The notes under the pieces were generated by a model. That model searched no databases. It saw nothing but the letters and a program-made list of their open reading frames with translations, and had not been told where the DNA came from. The translations under genes were made by a program, and so were the position numbers. From Vanilla planifolia (Eukaryota; Streptophyta; Magnoliopsida; Asparagales; Orchidaceae): a stretch of DNA of 64,000 nucleotides. Shown in pieces: positions 37,256 through 49,060 of this stretch. Each line of letters starts with the position of its first letter. The first letter of the stretch is position 1. Where the stretch lies: positions 1,361,569 through 1,425,568 of the forward strand of contig CM043875.1 in assembly GCA_023846275.1 (NCBI GenBank). The letters run 5' to 3'.

Positions 37256-37340
37256 GGCTGTTGTCTGGAACGAGAAAAGGCAGAAGCGGAGGAGAAGATG
37301 TAGAAGGTTTGAAGTGGGGAGGAAGGAGGAAGGCCGTTGA

Positions 37341-37349
37341 GTATTTAAG
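37341..37349 (-). promoter_or_regulatory. TATA-like box of SAUR copy 1
   Basis: On the minus strand it reads CTTAAATAC, 86 bp before the start codon. The same element sits at the same distance in all five copies. Confidence 0.6.
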
Positions 37350-37451
37350 GAAGGGGAAAAGGGGAGGGTGGAAGGGAGAGAGATGGAGGACAGGCCATGT
37401 GAGGGTACGGCAAGAGGACAGGGTCGGTTCAAGGATGGACGACTGTGTTGG

Positions 37452-37790
37452 TTATCATCTGACCTTTCACCATCGAGCTGTTATGGATGACCTGTAGAAT
37501 TGAGCAAATACGTATCAACTTTATTATATAATTATAGCTGTAATACTTATATTATTTTATCTTTATCTTCTTTATATTAATTAATTATATATCACTATAA
37601 AAATTTAATAAATTAGATAAAACAACTTTGTGAAGATTCATATATAATAATTGAATTAATTTATCATCTTTATCCTTTGTATTTTTTATTAACTAAACGA
37701 CAACAATAACAAAAAATGAAATAATAATAATAATCTAATCCTCCACAATTATTAAATTCTTTGATAATTAATTCAAATAAAAAATACAAT
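37452..37790. repeat. SAUR-upstream AT-rich repeat 'R', copy 1
   Basis: It starts around atcatctgacctttcaccatc and continues through actttattatataattatagctg to the aataataataatc region. About ten copies occur in the window (listed under the array finding). Here it adjoins the SAUR promoter. Confidence 0.8.
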
Positions 37791-37799
37791 ACTTTAAGT

Positions 37800-38600
37800 G
37801 TGGCATAGCTGTAGCACACGTAGAGAATGAAATTGCCTTAGATGATTATTTCTAATAATTTAGACTTAGCAAATAATGAAAGGTATTAATTGCTCATTTA
37901 AATTTCAGTAAATAAGCTCGATTGTTCATAGAAACTATAGACACCCATCATCGACAAAACGGATCACTATTATTATGAATTAAAATAAATTTAAAAGAAT
38001 CTTAAAAGAAAAATAAATTATCTTTTATATAAAAGTAAATTACTTGACTAATGACAATGTTTAACCCAATGAAGAAAGTTACTTAACAAACACATTACTT
38101 GTTTGATATGTACTATTTGTGTTGCAAAGTCAATGAGGCTAATTTGGTGACCCTCTTTTGTGCTTCATAGATGGATTGAAGAAAGATGTGTAGGGATCTA
38201 CAAGATTGCTAGTGAGTTTGAGTACCTTAAAAAGTTTGAGCATCTCAAAGTTGCATGCACCAACATCCCTTTCAAAACCTTATCCCAAAACACATAGCAA
38301 TAACCAATCTGTCTTTCAATCGATGACCTAAAGTAACTTTTTTTAGATGAAAAAAGTGAGGTCATATGGTTGCCCAATGACCCAAATGATATAAATTATA
38401 TTAAGGAAGACAAGTATGAGAATTTAATACCGAAGAAGGAGAGATCGAAGAATATGATTCTTATTTCAACCCAGCCTATTAATATTCTTACGAAGAAAGG
38501 GAGAACACTATTAAAGATATTAAAGCTATTAAAACTATGAGATTCACCGTTACCCAACCAAAAGTAAGTGAAGATTAGTGATAACTCTATCATTTTTCAT
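37800..38600. other. AT-rich spacer
   Basis: No gene is recognised. From about 38,150 the + strand may hold badly eroded gypsy gag sequence leading into the protease region that follows. Confidence 0.4.
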
Positions 38601-40460
38601 GCCTTCCTAAACCTTGGAGAAGAGATTTATAAGGTTAAAATAGATAGTGAAAGTTGCTTTAATGCCAATTCCACTTGTAGTGTATAATGTCTCAAGTTTA
38701 TTATCACTCACCTTCTATGCCCATAAAATGTTTTCTCTATTAACAAAGCATTTATTATCGTCAATAAATAATGTATTATACTACTTAGATTTGGAAAATA
38801 TTTAAAATATATTTTATGTTATATTGTTCTCATATAGATATGAAGTATTATCTTTGCAAGGGCCTTTGTTGTTTGATCACGGTGACCTTCTCGTCCACAA
38901 AGCCAACACTTGTATATTCACAAATCAAGGCTAGAAATATAAGCTATACCCATCACCACTTAAAGACTATGTCCAACCTGTTAAATAGAAATCAATCACT
39001 ATCGTAGATAATAAAATCCAGTTTATGTCCCAAGGTGAAGTATATTGATAATTTATTAATGAAATTATAGTCTATGTCATAGTAATGAGAGAAAATCTCA
39101 AATAAGTTACCTGATATCACAATACCTTCCATAAAAGAATCCATCTTCTTTAGCTTCTCTGATGTTTTCATTAAGCAACCCTATAGTTTGTCAACCCTTT
39201 GTGACATCCAACACATTGCAGACCTCGTACCAAGAGCTAGTTTCTCAAATTTGTCACACTATAAGATGAGGTAATTTGAACACCAAAAACTCACTCGACA
39301 AGTCCAAGGCATATTTGACAATAGCTAGAAACAGAAAGTTGTAACCCTTGTGCAATTCCCACCCTTATTAGACAAAGGCTTCACTTTCCCATGCTTGGAT
39401 AACGAGTTGCATCAAATGAGTGGATCCATCATTTTCTAAAAAATTTGCTTAAGAAGTAGACATCATAAATTTAGGATCTGATCAAGGGACGAGTGAAAAA
39501 CTTCTTTCAAAATGAAAGATAAGTTACATGAATGGTTAGTCATGCCCTTCAGCCTATCTTGCATCCCAAACCTGAGAATGTTTTTAAGAATATTGTGATC
39601 CAAATATTTTGACCTCAAAAAAATTTTATTATAATTTGTTTTTATGACATCTTAATCTTTAGTCATACCCATAAACGTCACTTAGAACATCTTAAGAAGA
39701 CTTGTTCTATTTTTAGAAAGAAATACGTCTCTGCCAACCTCAAAAGAATATGTTTTTTATTGATCGCATGAGCCTTCTAAGCTTCATAGTCTCAAAAGCT
39801 AATGTATCAACTTATTTGGACAAGATTAACATCATAATTAATTGTCCAACACCTCAATACGTCTATAATGTTAAGAGTTGTTATAACCTAGTAACATTTT
39901 ATATGATATTCATTAAGAGATCTAGTGTCATTATTGCCTCCATAACTAATTATATTATAAAAAAATTCAAGTTGACCCCTACAATTGAGAAAGCAAATGA
40001 AAAGGTTTAGGAGAGTGTGACCAAAGCACATATACTTTGACTTTCAAACTTTTTCATTATTTTTAAATATCTTGTGATTGCTCGAGTATAAGAAAAGGGG
40101 AGTCTTTAGCCATGAAGAATGACTGTTGGCATGCTTCAACAAAAAATGAAATAAGCCTTTTAAGAAATACTTTGTCTATAATAAAGATAATTATCTCTTA
40201 ACTTCTTATAAGCTATAAGTAAAATACCTGATTTGGTATGACAACTTGGTCATGTGGGCAGAACCTAGAGAAGGTTCATTGATTTCAAGATTTATTTTGA
40301 GAAATTGGGATACAAAAGACCTAACCACAATGGTCGGTAAAGATGAAATAAGACAAAGATAAGAAAATGATGACACTCAAACGTTTACATGCAGTGGTGG
40401 TGAGGGAGGGGTTGCAATTTTGAGCATAAAGGAGGTTGATCTGCTTTGTCAAGAGTTGAT
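38600..40460 (+). mobile_element. Degenerate Ty3/gypsy pol: protease, reverse transcriptase, RNase H
   Basis: The + strand gives a retroviral-type protease near 38,638 (VKIDSESC, then NANSTCSV) and a post-protease linker near 38,930. RT follows with DIQHIADLVPRASFSNLSHY near 39,205 and HEWLVMPFSLS near 39,530. An RNase H-like segment lies near 40,080-40,260. Stops and frameshifts are numerous and the catalytic YFDD block is lost. Orientation is opposite to the SAUR genes. No LTRs are recognised. Confidence 0.7.
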
Positions 40461-41220
40461 TATCTAAGCTCATGGTCCTAAAAAGCGAGGGATATGTAGG
40501 TGTTGGTCAAAACAAATATGAATAAGAAATAAAGTAATATTGACATATTGTGTGTTATGGAATAAGAAAGTTATAATACACCTTTTTGTATATAACAAAT
40601 AAAGAAAAATATTACCTTTACCTTTTTTTAACATTTAATTTTTTCTTTATCTATTATCTTTTCTTTCCGTTCAAAAACCCTAATTTTCTTTCTATAATTT
40701 AATTTTAGAAGAATTAAATAACACACATCATCAAGATTTTCACTTCAAACATCATTACAATTCTTTGGATTGAGAAAATCTTAGAATGCAAGAAAAAAAA
40801 GATCCAAATAACTGATTATCAAATATGTATATTGTATAATTTAGTCATGCATATGATGTAATGTTATGTTAATTGTTTTGATGTTATCCATGTGATAGAA
40901 GGACAATTTTAATTCAAGGATTCAGCTTTAATGACTTTTAAAATAATTACCTTTTTTTCAAATTAAAAAAATATATTTTTCAATCATAAAGAAAAATAAA
41001 TCCCTAAACAGAGATTAGTTGTCTGCTTTACATCCATGGTCATATGGTTTCAAGCTTCAACTCCATTAGAACAACTGAAGTAGCTGTGTTATTCCATAAA
41101 GAATCATCTAAAAAATAACCTAAAATGCAGAGCTTGACGCATACTACAGCAGAAGCTCATCTCTCCGGTGCTGGGTTGGTCCAAAACGGAGGAAACCAAG
41201 GCTCTGATGGCTCTGCTTCA
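40160..41220. repeat. SAUR 3'-side unit, copy beside SAUR 2
   Basis: This stretch matches 44,060-45,190, including the gypsy RNase H tail and the block from catccctaaacagagattag to the end of the SAUR frame. The 3'-flank block also occurs at about 49,565-49,780 and 55,170-55,380. It shows that SAUR copies 2 and 3 are products of a duplication with an offset of about 3.9 kb. Confidence 0.75.
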
Positions 41221-41233
41221 AGCAGAAAATAGA

Positions 41234-41545
41234 TCAGCCGAGCACGGAGGTGAGGGAGCGAAAGACGACCTCCTCACAGGGGATGGTAAGGCCAAGATCA
41301 TTGTCGAAGCCGAACTCCTCCTCCGCGGCCCGAAGCAGGCTCTGGAACTCAGGCCGGCTCAGGAATGAGATGGGGACGATGAATCTGCTTCTGCTCTCGC
41401 CCACATACACCGCGAAGTGGCCCTTCGGCACGTCTGCCGGAAACCCGTCATCCATCGTCAGTTTCCTCCCCAAGCTGGAGCACGTCCTGAGTATGTGCTT
41501 CAGGACAGCTGCTTGGGGAATCTTGCTTGCCTTCTTCAGAGCCAT
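41234..41545 (-). CDS. SAUR auxin-responsive protein, copy 2
   Basis: This is a 103-residue intronless SAUR protein with a complete SAUR domain. It is the most divergent of the five: Ile9, Thr21, Thr30 and Asp32-Asp33 in the N-terminal part, Ser51 after VGE, and an Asp-Asn pair at 81-82 where the others have His-His. The start is the shared MALKKASK, 85 bp from a TATA-like box. It alone has a perfect G-box (CACGTG) upstream. Role as for the other SAURs. The frame is intact and looks functional. Confidence 0.93.
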   Translation of the reverse strand: MALKKASKIPQAAVLKHILRTCSSLGRKLTMDDGFPADVPKGHFAVYVGESRSRFIVPISFLSRPEFQSLLRAAEEEFGFDNDLGLTIPCEEVVFRSLTSVLG

Positions 41546-41629
41546 GGCTGTTGCTTGGGACAAGACAAGGAAGAAGCAGAGGAGAAATTGGAGGCGGTTG
41601 AAGTGGGGAGGGAGGATGAACGGCGTTGA

Positions 41630-41638
41630 GTATTTAAG
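41630..41638 (-). promoter_or_regulatory. TATA-like box of SAUR copy 2
   Basis: CTTAAATAC on the minus strand, 85 bp before the start codon, conserved with the other copies. Confidence 0.6.
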
Positions 41639-41684
41639 TAGGGGGGACAAGGTGGGGCGGAAGGGAGAGAGATGGAGGACTGGT

Positions 41685-41690
41685 CACGTG
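41685..41690 (-). promoter_or_regulatory. G-box CACGTG upstream of SAUR copy 2
   Basis: A palindromic CACGTG lies about 47 bp upstream of the TATA-like box. The other four copies have CATGTG at this site. G-boxes are bound by bHLH/bZIP factors such as PIFs, which are known SAUR regulators. Use here is inference. Confidence 0.4.
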
Positions 41691-41744
41691 AGAGTACGGT
41701 AAGAGGACAAGGTCGATACAGAGATGGACGACTTTGCGGGCTTG

Positions 41745-42345
41745 AGGAAGACCTCAACAATTGAATAAATAATACATGAGAACTTTATTATCTAATTTAT
41801 AGCTGTAATACATTTATTATTTTAGAATTATCTAAGCTACGTTAAAAATTCACTCTATTATAAAAATAAATAAATAAGATAAAAACAATATTATGGGAGC
41901 TCAAGCTGTGATAATTGAATTAAAAATACCATCTTATCCTCTCTATATTTTTTATTAATTAAACATAAAGTAAAACAAAAAATTAGATAATAATAATAAT
42001 ACAATCCTTTGCAATTATATGATACATGATACATGCTATTGTGGTTTTCATCTCACCTTTCGTCATCATGTTGTTGTGAACTTTATTATATAATTATTGC
42101 TATAGCATTTGCACTATTTTATCTTTATCCATTATATATCAATTAATTATATGTCATTAAAAAAAAAAATTTGATAAAATAATATTATGGAGATTTTTAT
42201 TATAATAATTGAATTAATCTATCATCTTTATCATCTCTTCATTTTTATTAATTAAATAATAACTAAACTAAAAAAAATTAGATAATAAATTAATAATCTA
42301 ATTCGTTGTGATTGTTAAATCATTTGGTAGACGATTTAATTAAAA
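41745..42345. repeat. Two tandem copies of repeat R upstream of SAUR 2
   Basis: The first copy (about 41,745-42,020) adjoins the SAUR 2 promoter. The second (about 42,040-42,345) begins with ttttcatctcacctttcgtc and has no gene attached. Both share the tattataattattg core and the aataataataatc tail. Confidence 0.75.
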
Positions 42346-42359
42346 TGTGGACTATGCAA

Positions 42360-42720
42360 TTGTTAGGAATTAGGTTTATTAGGTAGAATAACAATGTTCC
42401 CAATACCCTCAAAACTCAAAAAATGTTTTAACCAAGGTAGGCATGTATATAAGACTTTCGTTAGAGTGTGACTTTGCATGGGAGCACAATCTTAGTAGAC
42501 ACAATTAAGCTGCTAATGTGCTATTGAACTTTATGTTAAGACTTGTCTGGTATGCCAACAAGACAATATAAAGAGAAGAAAAGAAGTGAGTTCAATGTAA
42601 CCTCTTCTAATACTACAAAAATCATGGCCATCAGTTTTCATGGATTTCATTAATGGGTTTTCAAAGATCAATAATATGGCATTAATAATGGTGACTGGTA
42701 ATCATTTATCAATGCATGAA
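42360..42720 (+). mobile_element. Ty3/gypsy integrase fragment
   Basis: The + strand frame reads like the zinc-binding end and catalytic start of a gypsy integrase: CQQDNIKRRKEV near 42,560 and SVFMDFINGFSKINNMALIM near 42,630. It is preceded by traces of the RNase H tail. Stops interrupt it. Confidence 0.65.
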
Positions 42721-42724
42721 GTAC

Positions 42725-43500
42725 TTGGTGTGGCACCGACTGTTTATCCGTGTTATTTAACTAATGACTTATTTTACTAGTGTCACATCTTGCCCAACAT
42801 AAGTCAATAAAACATAAAAAATATCAATAATACAAGTATATCAGTTTAATAAAATTTGACAATATAAAAATAAAGACACAAGCTACTAAAATAAAGGTGA
42901 CATAAAATCCTTAATAACTTCAAAAACATCTCAACAAAAATTATAATACATAGTAAAACAATTGTCATACTATATGCAAATCTTAAATGAGTAAAGATAC
43001 AAAAGTTTAAATAAAATATAAAAGTATTCACACATATACAATATCTTTTATACTTATTGAATATATCAATCTCTTAGTCCAAGGACTTGAATTATCCTCT
43101 AAAGACCTCTAAAAAAGATAATAAACTTAACAGACTTATCTTTAACTACATGGAGTAAAGAAATATAAAGAACAAATAAAATAATTGAGTAATTAAATAA
43201 AATAATAAATAACATAATACATGAAAATTTATATAAATAATAATATAATAATACATGTATGATCATATACATATATGTTCAACTCATCGTAATTAATAAT
43301 ATTTTTAATTTTATTTATCTTTCATTTTTATATTCGCTTTCTTTATTTATTTTTCTTTTTTATTCTTTTTTCACATATTTATTCTTCCTTTGGGCTCATA
43401 CTTTTCATGACCTGTTTCTTACCTTCTAAGAATCTCATATCATATATTATCATCACAAGAATAGATACTTTGAAATGTCATGGCCTTAAACAAATATCTC
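42725..43500. other. AT-rich spacer
   Basis: Very AT-rich, without coding character or recognised repeats. Confidence 0.5.
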
Positions 43501-43508
43501 AAACTATA

Positions 43509-43772
43509 AGGCACGAAACGTTTGAGATATGGGGGCCCATCTCAGAGTACCCAAGACAATCGAGAGTGAAGTATCTCATCATTACTAAAATGAAGTGTGT
43601 ACTTGTCATGGCCTCAACTCTAGGCACCATTACACCAAAAGTGACGTATATCACTTCTATTAGGTCGTTGTTCGAATAACGTAATGCTCATTCTCATGCT
43701 ATATTACCCTTTTCTCTTTGTTTGTAGTCTTCTCTTTTCTTGTAATATGTTTTGACTTATAGCATCATATAA
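43509..43772. repeat. Dispersed repeat, copy A
   Basis: This stretch, starting aaggcacgaaacgtttgaga, recurs in direct orientation at about 58,038-58,296 with roughly 85-90% similarity by eye. In both places it borders a (TA)n tract on one side. Its nature is unknown, possibly part of a retroelement LTR. Confidence 0.75.
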
Positions 43773-43792
43773 CTCACATAATTATAAATAAA

Positions 43793-43910
<118 letters not shown>

Positions 43911-44059
43911 CATATATATAATAATAATATAACATTATAATAATACAAATTATATGCAAATATTATATCATGCAAATGCTTATATCATTAAACATTATAC
44001 AATAATAACTAGAGATGTTTCAGAACCTATTTATATGACAATTAATTTATTTTTCTACA

Positions 44060-44610
44060 ACAAAGGTAATTATCTCTTAACTTTTTATAAGTCATAAGTT
44101 AAATACTTGATTTGGTGTGACAACTTAACCATAAAGCTAGAGCCTTGAGAAGGCTTTTAGACTTCAAGACTTATTTTAAGAAATTGGGGTACAAACAACC
44201 TAGGTACAATTGTTGTTAAAAATAGAATAGTATAAAAGTTAGAAAATGGTAGAACGTGTAGTTGCAGTGTTGAGGGAGAGGTTGCATTTTTTAGCATTAA
44301 GGAGGTTGGTCTTTTTTGATAAATGGGCATTAATCAAAACAAATGTGAATAAAAAATAAAGTAATATTGCCATATGTGTTCTCATAAATGTGCATTACTC
44401 AAAAAAATGTTAATAAAAAATAAAAAAAATGTTAACATGTATGTTATGAAATAGGAAAGTTAGAGTATACCTTTTTGTGTCTAAAAATTAAGAAAAAAAA
44501 ATTTTTTTTACCTTTTTTTTTTTTACTTTTACTCTTTTCTTCTTTTCTTTTCTTTCAAAACCCTTAATTTTCTTTCTATACTATAGTTTTGGAAGAATTA
44601 AATAGAGAAC
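44060..44610 (+). mobile_element. Duplicated Ty3/gypsy RNase H-side fragment
   Basis: It parallels 40,160-40,740 and carries the same eroded pol tail and AT-rich flank. It belongs to the unit duplicated between SAUR 2 and SAUR 3. Confidence 0.55.
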
Positions 44611-45202
44611 ATCATCAAGCTTTATAAGAAACATAATAAGTTGCCCTCATCTATGACTAAAGATGGTGTTAGGTGACTTTTAATATGATATATGTGGGCA
44701 ATTGTATTCAGATTATAGAACATTTTGTGCCCTTTAGCCAATTATCTTTGCATGTCCTTTGAAAGATGTCTTGCCCATAAGGGAATAATAAAGGCTATTA
44801 TAAGAGTACTCTTTTTGACTTTGCTAAACTTAAAATACACCGCTAGTTTGATTGTTTTGATATGATTTTGTGATAAAAAAAACAATTTTAATTTATGCAT
44901 TGGACATAAATGACTTCTAAATTAATTACTGTTTTCGAATTAAAAAAATATATTTTTTTCAAACATAAAGCTGATTACATCCCTAAACAGAGATTAGTTG
45001 CCTGCTTTACATCACTCATCATATGGTTTCAAGCTTAACCTCCTTTAGACCAACTGAAATAACTGTGTTATTCCATAAAGAATCATCTAAAAAATAACCT
45101 AAAAGGCAGAGCTTGATGCATCCTCAGCAGAAGCTCTTTAGTCCGGTGCTGGGTTGGCCCAAAATAGAGGAAACCATGGCTCTGCTTCGGGGAGAAAGCA
45201 AG

Positions 45203-45514
45203 TCAGCCGAGAACGGAGACGAGGGAGCGGAAGACGACCTCCTCACAGGGGATGGTAAGGCCAAGTTCATGGTGGAAGCAGAACTCCTCCTCCGCGGCCC
45301 GAAGCATGCTCTGGAACTCGGGCCGGCTCAGGAAGGAGATGGGGACGATGAATCTGCTTCTTTTCTCGCCCACATACACCGCGAAGTGGCCCTTCGGCAC
45401 GTCCACTGGTAACCCTTCTGCCATTCGCAGTTTCCTCCCCAAGCTCGAGCACCTCCTGAGTATGTGTTTCAGGACAGCTGCTTGGGGAAGCCTGCTTGCC
45501 TTCTTCAGTGCCAT
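45203..45514 (-). CDS. SAUR auxin-responsive protein, copy 3
   Basis: This is a 103-residue intronless SAUR protein, start MALKKASR, 85 bp from its TATA-like box. It differs from its tandem twin (copy 4) at five positions: Arg8, Val46, Met70, Cys79 and Val99 here. Cys79 replaces the Gly of the strongly conserved EEFGF motif, unique among the five copies. The frame is intact, so it is probably functional or very recently relaxed. Regulation by auxin is inferred from the family. Confidence 0.92.
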   Translation of the reverse strand: MALKKASRLPQAAVLKHILRRCSSLGRKLRMAEGLPVDVPKGHFAVYVGEKRSRFIVPISFLSRPEFQSMLRAAEEEFCFHHELGLTIPCEEVVFRSLVSVLG

Positions 45515-45598
45515 GGCTGTTGTTTGGGACGTTGAAAGGTAGAAGCGGAGGAGAAGATGGAGAAGGCTGAAGTGGGGAGGAAGTAGGAATGGCGTTGA

Positions 45599-45607
45599 GT
45601 ATTTAAG
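45599..45607 (-). promoter_or_regulatory. TATA-like box of SAUR copy 3
   Basis: CTTAAATAC on the minus strand, 85 bp before the start codon. Confidence 0.6.
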
Positions 45608-45714
45608 GAGGGGGAAAAGGGGCTGTCGGAAGGGAGAGAGATGGACGACTGGCCATGTGGGGGTACGGCAAGAGGACAAGGTCTGTACAAGGACGGACGA
45701 CCATGTTGGCTTGA

Positions 45715-46290
45715 GGATGACTCGAAGAACTGAATAAATACATACGAACTATATTATCTAATTAATAGCTGTAATACATTTATTATTTTAGCATTATCTT
45801 ACCAACGTTAAAATACAATTTTGTGGAAGCTCAAACTATAATAATTGAATTTAAAATATCATCTTATCCTCTTTATAGCTTTTATTAATTAAACATCAAG
45901 TAAAACAAAAAATAAGATAATAATAATAATCCAATCCTTTGCAATTTTATCGTACACGCTGCTATGATTTTCGTCTCACTTTTGGCCATCATGCCGTTAT
46001 GGATGATGTAAAGAATTGAACAAAAACATGCGAACTTTATTATATAATTTTAGTTATAACATTTGCATAACTCTATCTTTATCTTCCACCTATCAATTAA
46101 TTATATGATATTATAAAAATAAATAAATTTGATAAAACAATATTATGGAGACCTCAATTGTAATAATTGAATTAATCTATCATCTTTGTCATCTCTGCAT
46201 TTTTATTAGTTAAACAATGAGTAAAACAAGAAAATAGATAATAATAATAATATTGATCTAATCTTTATAATTTTTATAGCATTTGGTGGA
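45715..46290. repeat. Two tandem copies of repeat R upstream of SAUR 3
   Basis: Copy one (about 45,715-45,945) continues from the promoter. Copy two (about 45,960-46,290) restarts at attttcgtctcacttttggcc without a SAUR. Further copies lie near 47,165-47,500 in the same unit. Confidence 0.75.
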
Positions 46291-46329
46291 GGATCAATTA
46301 AAGAATTAAACATTTTGTGTAATGACAAT

Positions 46330-47140
46330 GTGCTATACACTCTTTATTAATAAAACCCATATTGGTAGGGTTTTGGTGTAGGAAAGACTCTCGTTTCTTT
46401 TGAAAAAAAAAAACTGAATGTTACAAAGCAAAAATATTTAGCACAAAAAAAATGATTGTTGTTGTATATTTTTTTAAAAATTTGGAGGGTGCATTTGCTA
46501 GGAATAAGGTTTATTATGCAAAATAACAATATTATCAATACCTTTTTTGGAACCCAAAAAAAGTTGTAACTAAAGCAAGCATGTATGCAAGACTTCTTGA
46601 TAGAATATAATTTTGCATAGGAGCATAGTCTTAGTAGAAATAATCAAATCGCTAATGTACTAAGTCAAAATGACATATTTATTGTCATTTATGCTATTAC
46701 TGGGGTAGAAAAAGATATGATGGATAGAATTTAAGTTGTTCTACTAACAGTTGGTTTTATGATAAGCTGTCAGAGTTGGTCCAAAATATAATTGTTAGAA
46801 AATATTAGATTATGGATGGATTCTTGATGTCCACAAGTGGTAGAGTTTTTGTCCCTTATGGTGGTTGCTTATGAAGAGAGCTATTTAATGGGTCATGTGA
46901 TCTACAGTGTGTTGGACATTGTGGCAGTAAAAGGATGTTAACTCTTTTATTCTGTTTTTTTATTAGTTTAAAATGGAGGCTTATATTAAGTTATATGTTA
47001 GGACTTGTTTAATGTGCCAACAAGACAAAATGGAGAGAAGGAAGGGGGTTTACTGCAACCTCTTCCAATATTGTAAAAACTAATGCCCACCATGGGCATT
47101 AGTTTTCATGGACTTCGGTTGTGGGTTTTCAAAAATCAAT
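46330..47140 (+). mobile_element. Ty3/gypsy RNase H-integrase fragment (left unit, first)
   Basis: The + strand shows the RNase H end (KTECYKAKIFSTKK near 46,410), the H2C2 zinc region (GRVFVPYGG near 46,845, then VGHCGSKRML) and the integrase core start (CLMCQQDK near 47,015 and FMDFGCGFSKIN near 47,110). It has many stops and is non-functional. Confidence 0.7.
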
Positions 47141-47164
47141 GACATGATATTAATGATATATATG

Positions 47165-47500
47165 TTCTAATTTTTATCTCACCTTTCACTATCATGTCAT
47201 GGATGAATTGAAGAATTGAGTAAATATATGTGAACTTTATTATATAATTATAGCTGCAATATTTATATTATTTTATCTTTATCCTCCCTCTATCAATTAA
47301 TTATTCACCATTATAAAATAAATTAATTAGATATATTGATATTTTGGAGACCATAATTGTAATAATTGAATTAATCTATCAATTTTATCCTCTATATATT
47401 TTTATTAATTAAACAATAAGTAAAATAATAAATTGGATGATAATAATAATAATCCAATCTTTTGTAATTGTTAAATTATTTGGTAGATAATTTAATTAAA
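47165..47500. repeat. Repeat R, gene-less copy in the left unit
   Basis: It begins tttttatctcacctttcactatc and runs to the ataataataataatcc tail. It matches the SAUR upstream region, but no SAUR adjoins it; gypsy sequence lies on both sides. Confidence 0.75.
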
Positions 47501-47529
47501 AATTAAATATTTTGAATAATGACACAAGG

Positions 47530-48170
47530 AAGCACACTCTGTATCAATACCTAAACCCTTATTGGTGGGTTTTAGTATAGGAAAGACTCTTGTTGCTTTT
47601 GAAAGCAAAAAACTAAATACTATAAAACAAAAATATTCAACACAAAAAAAATGGTTGTACTTGTGCATTGTCTAAAAATTTATGAGGGTGAACTTGCTAA
47701 GAATTAGTGCTGTTTTGTAGGATAATAATATTGTTAATACCTTATTCAAATCCCAAAAAAATTATATCACCAAAGCAAGCATTTATACAAGACTTCTTAG
47801 CAGAATATGACTTTGCATTAGAGCACAATCTTAATAAATGCAATCGAGTGTCTAATGTGCTGAGTCAAAATAAGGTATTTACTATCATCTATATTATTAC
47901 TAAGATGGTAATAGATATGTTGGATAGAACTTCAACTATTTTACTTACAATTGTTCTTATCATAAACTGTTAGAGTAAGTCCATAATAGGATTGATAGAA
48001 GGTATTGGATCACAGATGGACTCTTAATGCCTATAAGTGGCAAAGTTTTGGTCCCTTTTGGTGGTGGCTTGCGAAGAGAGCCACTTAAAGAGCAATGTGA
48101 TCCATAGTAAGTTTGACATAATGATTACGAAAGGATGTTAACTCTATTATTTTGTCCTTTTTCATTTTTT
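47530..48170 (+). mobile_element. Ty3/gypsy RNase H-H2C2 fragment (left unit, second)
   Basis: The clearest frame is SPKQAFIQDFLAEYDFALEH near 47,780, the conserved RNase H tail before the integrase. A zinc-region remnant follows near 48,040-48,150. It parallels 46,330-46,960 with an offset of about 1.2 kb, an older internal duplication within the unit. Confidence 0.7.
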
Positions 48171-48619
48171 GATTTCTCTTTTTCTATCACATGTTTTGAT
48201 TTATAATATCATATAACTTACACAATTATAAATATATAGTTATATTTATATACATATACATATATATATAAATATACAATAATAAGATAGTATTATAATG
48301 AGATCAAAGTATATAAAAAAGGTTACACCATGTCACATCACTAGACATTAGACAATAATAATAAGAGATTTTCACTACCCACCTATATCACATTTAATTG
48401 ATTTGTTTATCTAACAACTTTGTCACACCTTTTTATTACTTTTCATTCCTTTATTTCTTCTCCTTATTCTCTACATAATTTATATTAATTTTTATCAATA
48501 TTAATTTAATTTCTATTAGAGAAGTATCTTTCAAAAACTATGTTTATCATGTAATAACAAAATACTCTTTCCTTTTATTATAAGTATATTAGTGCCTTGT
48601 TACAAATAAGTATATTAGT

Positions 48620-49060
48620 AACAAAAAATAAAGGGTTAAGGAAGCTTATGATAGCTTGAAGAAAGCTATGAAAAGGACGAAAAAATATATGAATTAGAGG
48701 CATAAGAAGGTGGAGTTCAATATAGGGGACAAAGTACTAATGAAGTTGACTCCATATATTTAGAGAAAAATCAATAGCCAATTTATGCATCATGGCCAAA
48801 TTCTAAAATATGATAGACCATCTGAAGCGGTTCAAAATGTTTGTAATGTGACTTGTCGATTGAACTGCCTAAAAAGATCTAAAGTCCACCCAACCTTTCA
48901 TGTGAGATTTTTAAAGAAATATCATAAAGATGAATAAAAGCCCTCAAAGAGCAAGATCAAGAGTGCTCCACTTATTGTGTGATAATTGTTTCAGCTGGAT
49001 GTGGATAAAATCTCAGATAATCGAACCTTGGGAAAAAGTAAGAAGACTCAACATAAATGA
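48620..49060 (+). mobile_element. Ty3/gypsy integrase C-terminal fragment, copy 1
   Basis: The + strand reads KVEFNIGDKVLMKLTPYI, and then, after a stop, HPTFHVRFLKKYHKDE near 48,890. This is the integrase C-terminus that precedes the chromodomain in chromoviruses. It has several stops. A second copy lies at 53,170. Confidence 0.75.

Noticed and set aside
36917..37303. Long + strand open frames opposite each SAUR gene (also near 41,250-41,702, 45,113-45,412, 49,699-49,998 and 55,317-55,754)
   Set aside because: They recur in all copies only because the SAUR coding sequence is conserved and GC-rich at third positions. The true SAUR motifs are on the minus strand.
37256..37432. N-terminal extension of the SAUR frame upstream of MALKK
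   Set aside because: The extension runs through the TATA-like box, is absent in copy 5, and has no SAUR similarity. The start at MALKK is common to all copies.
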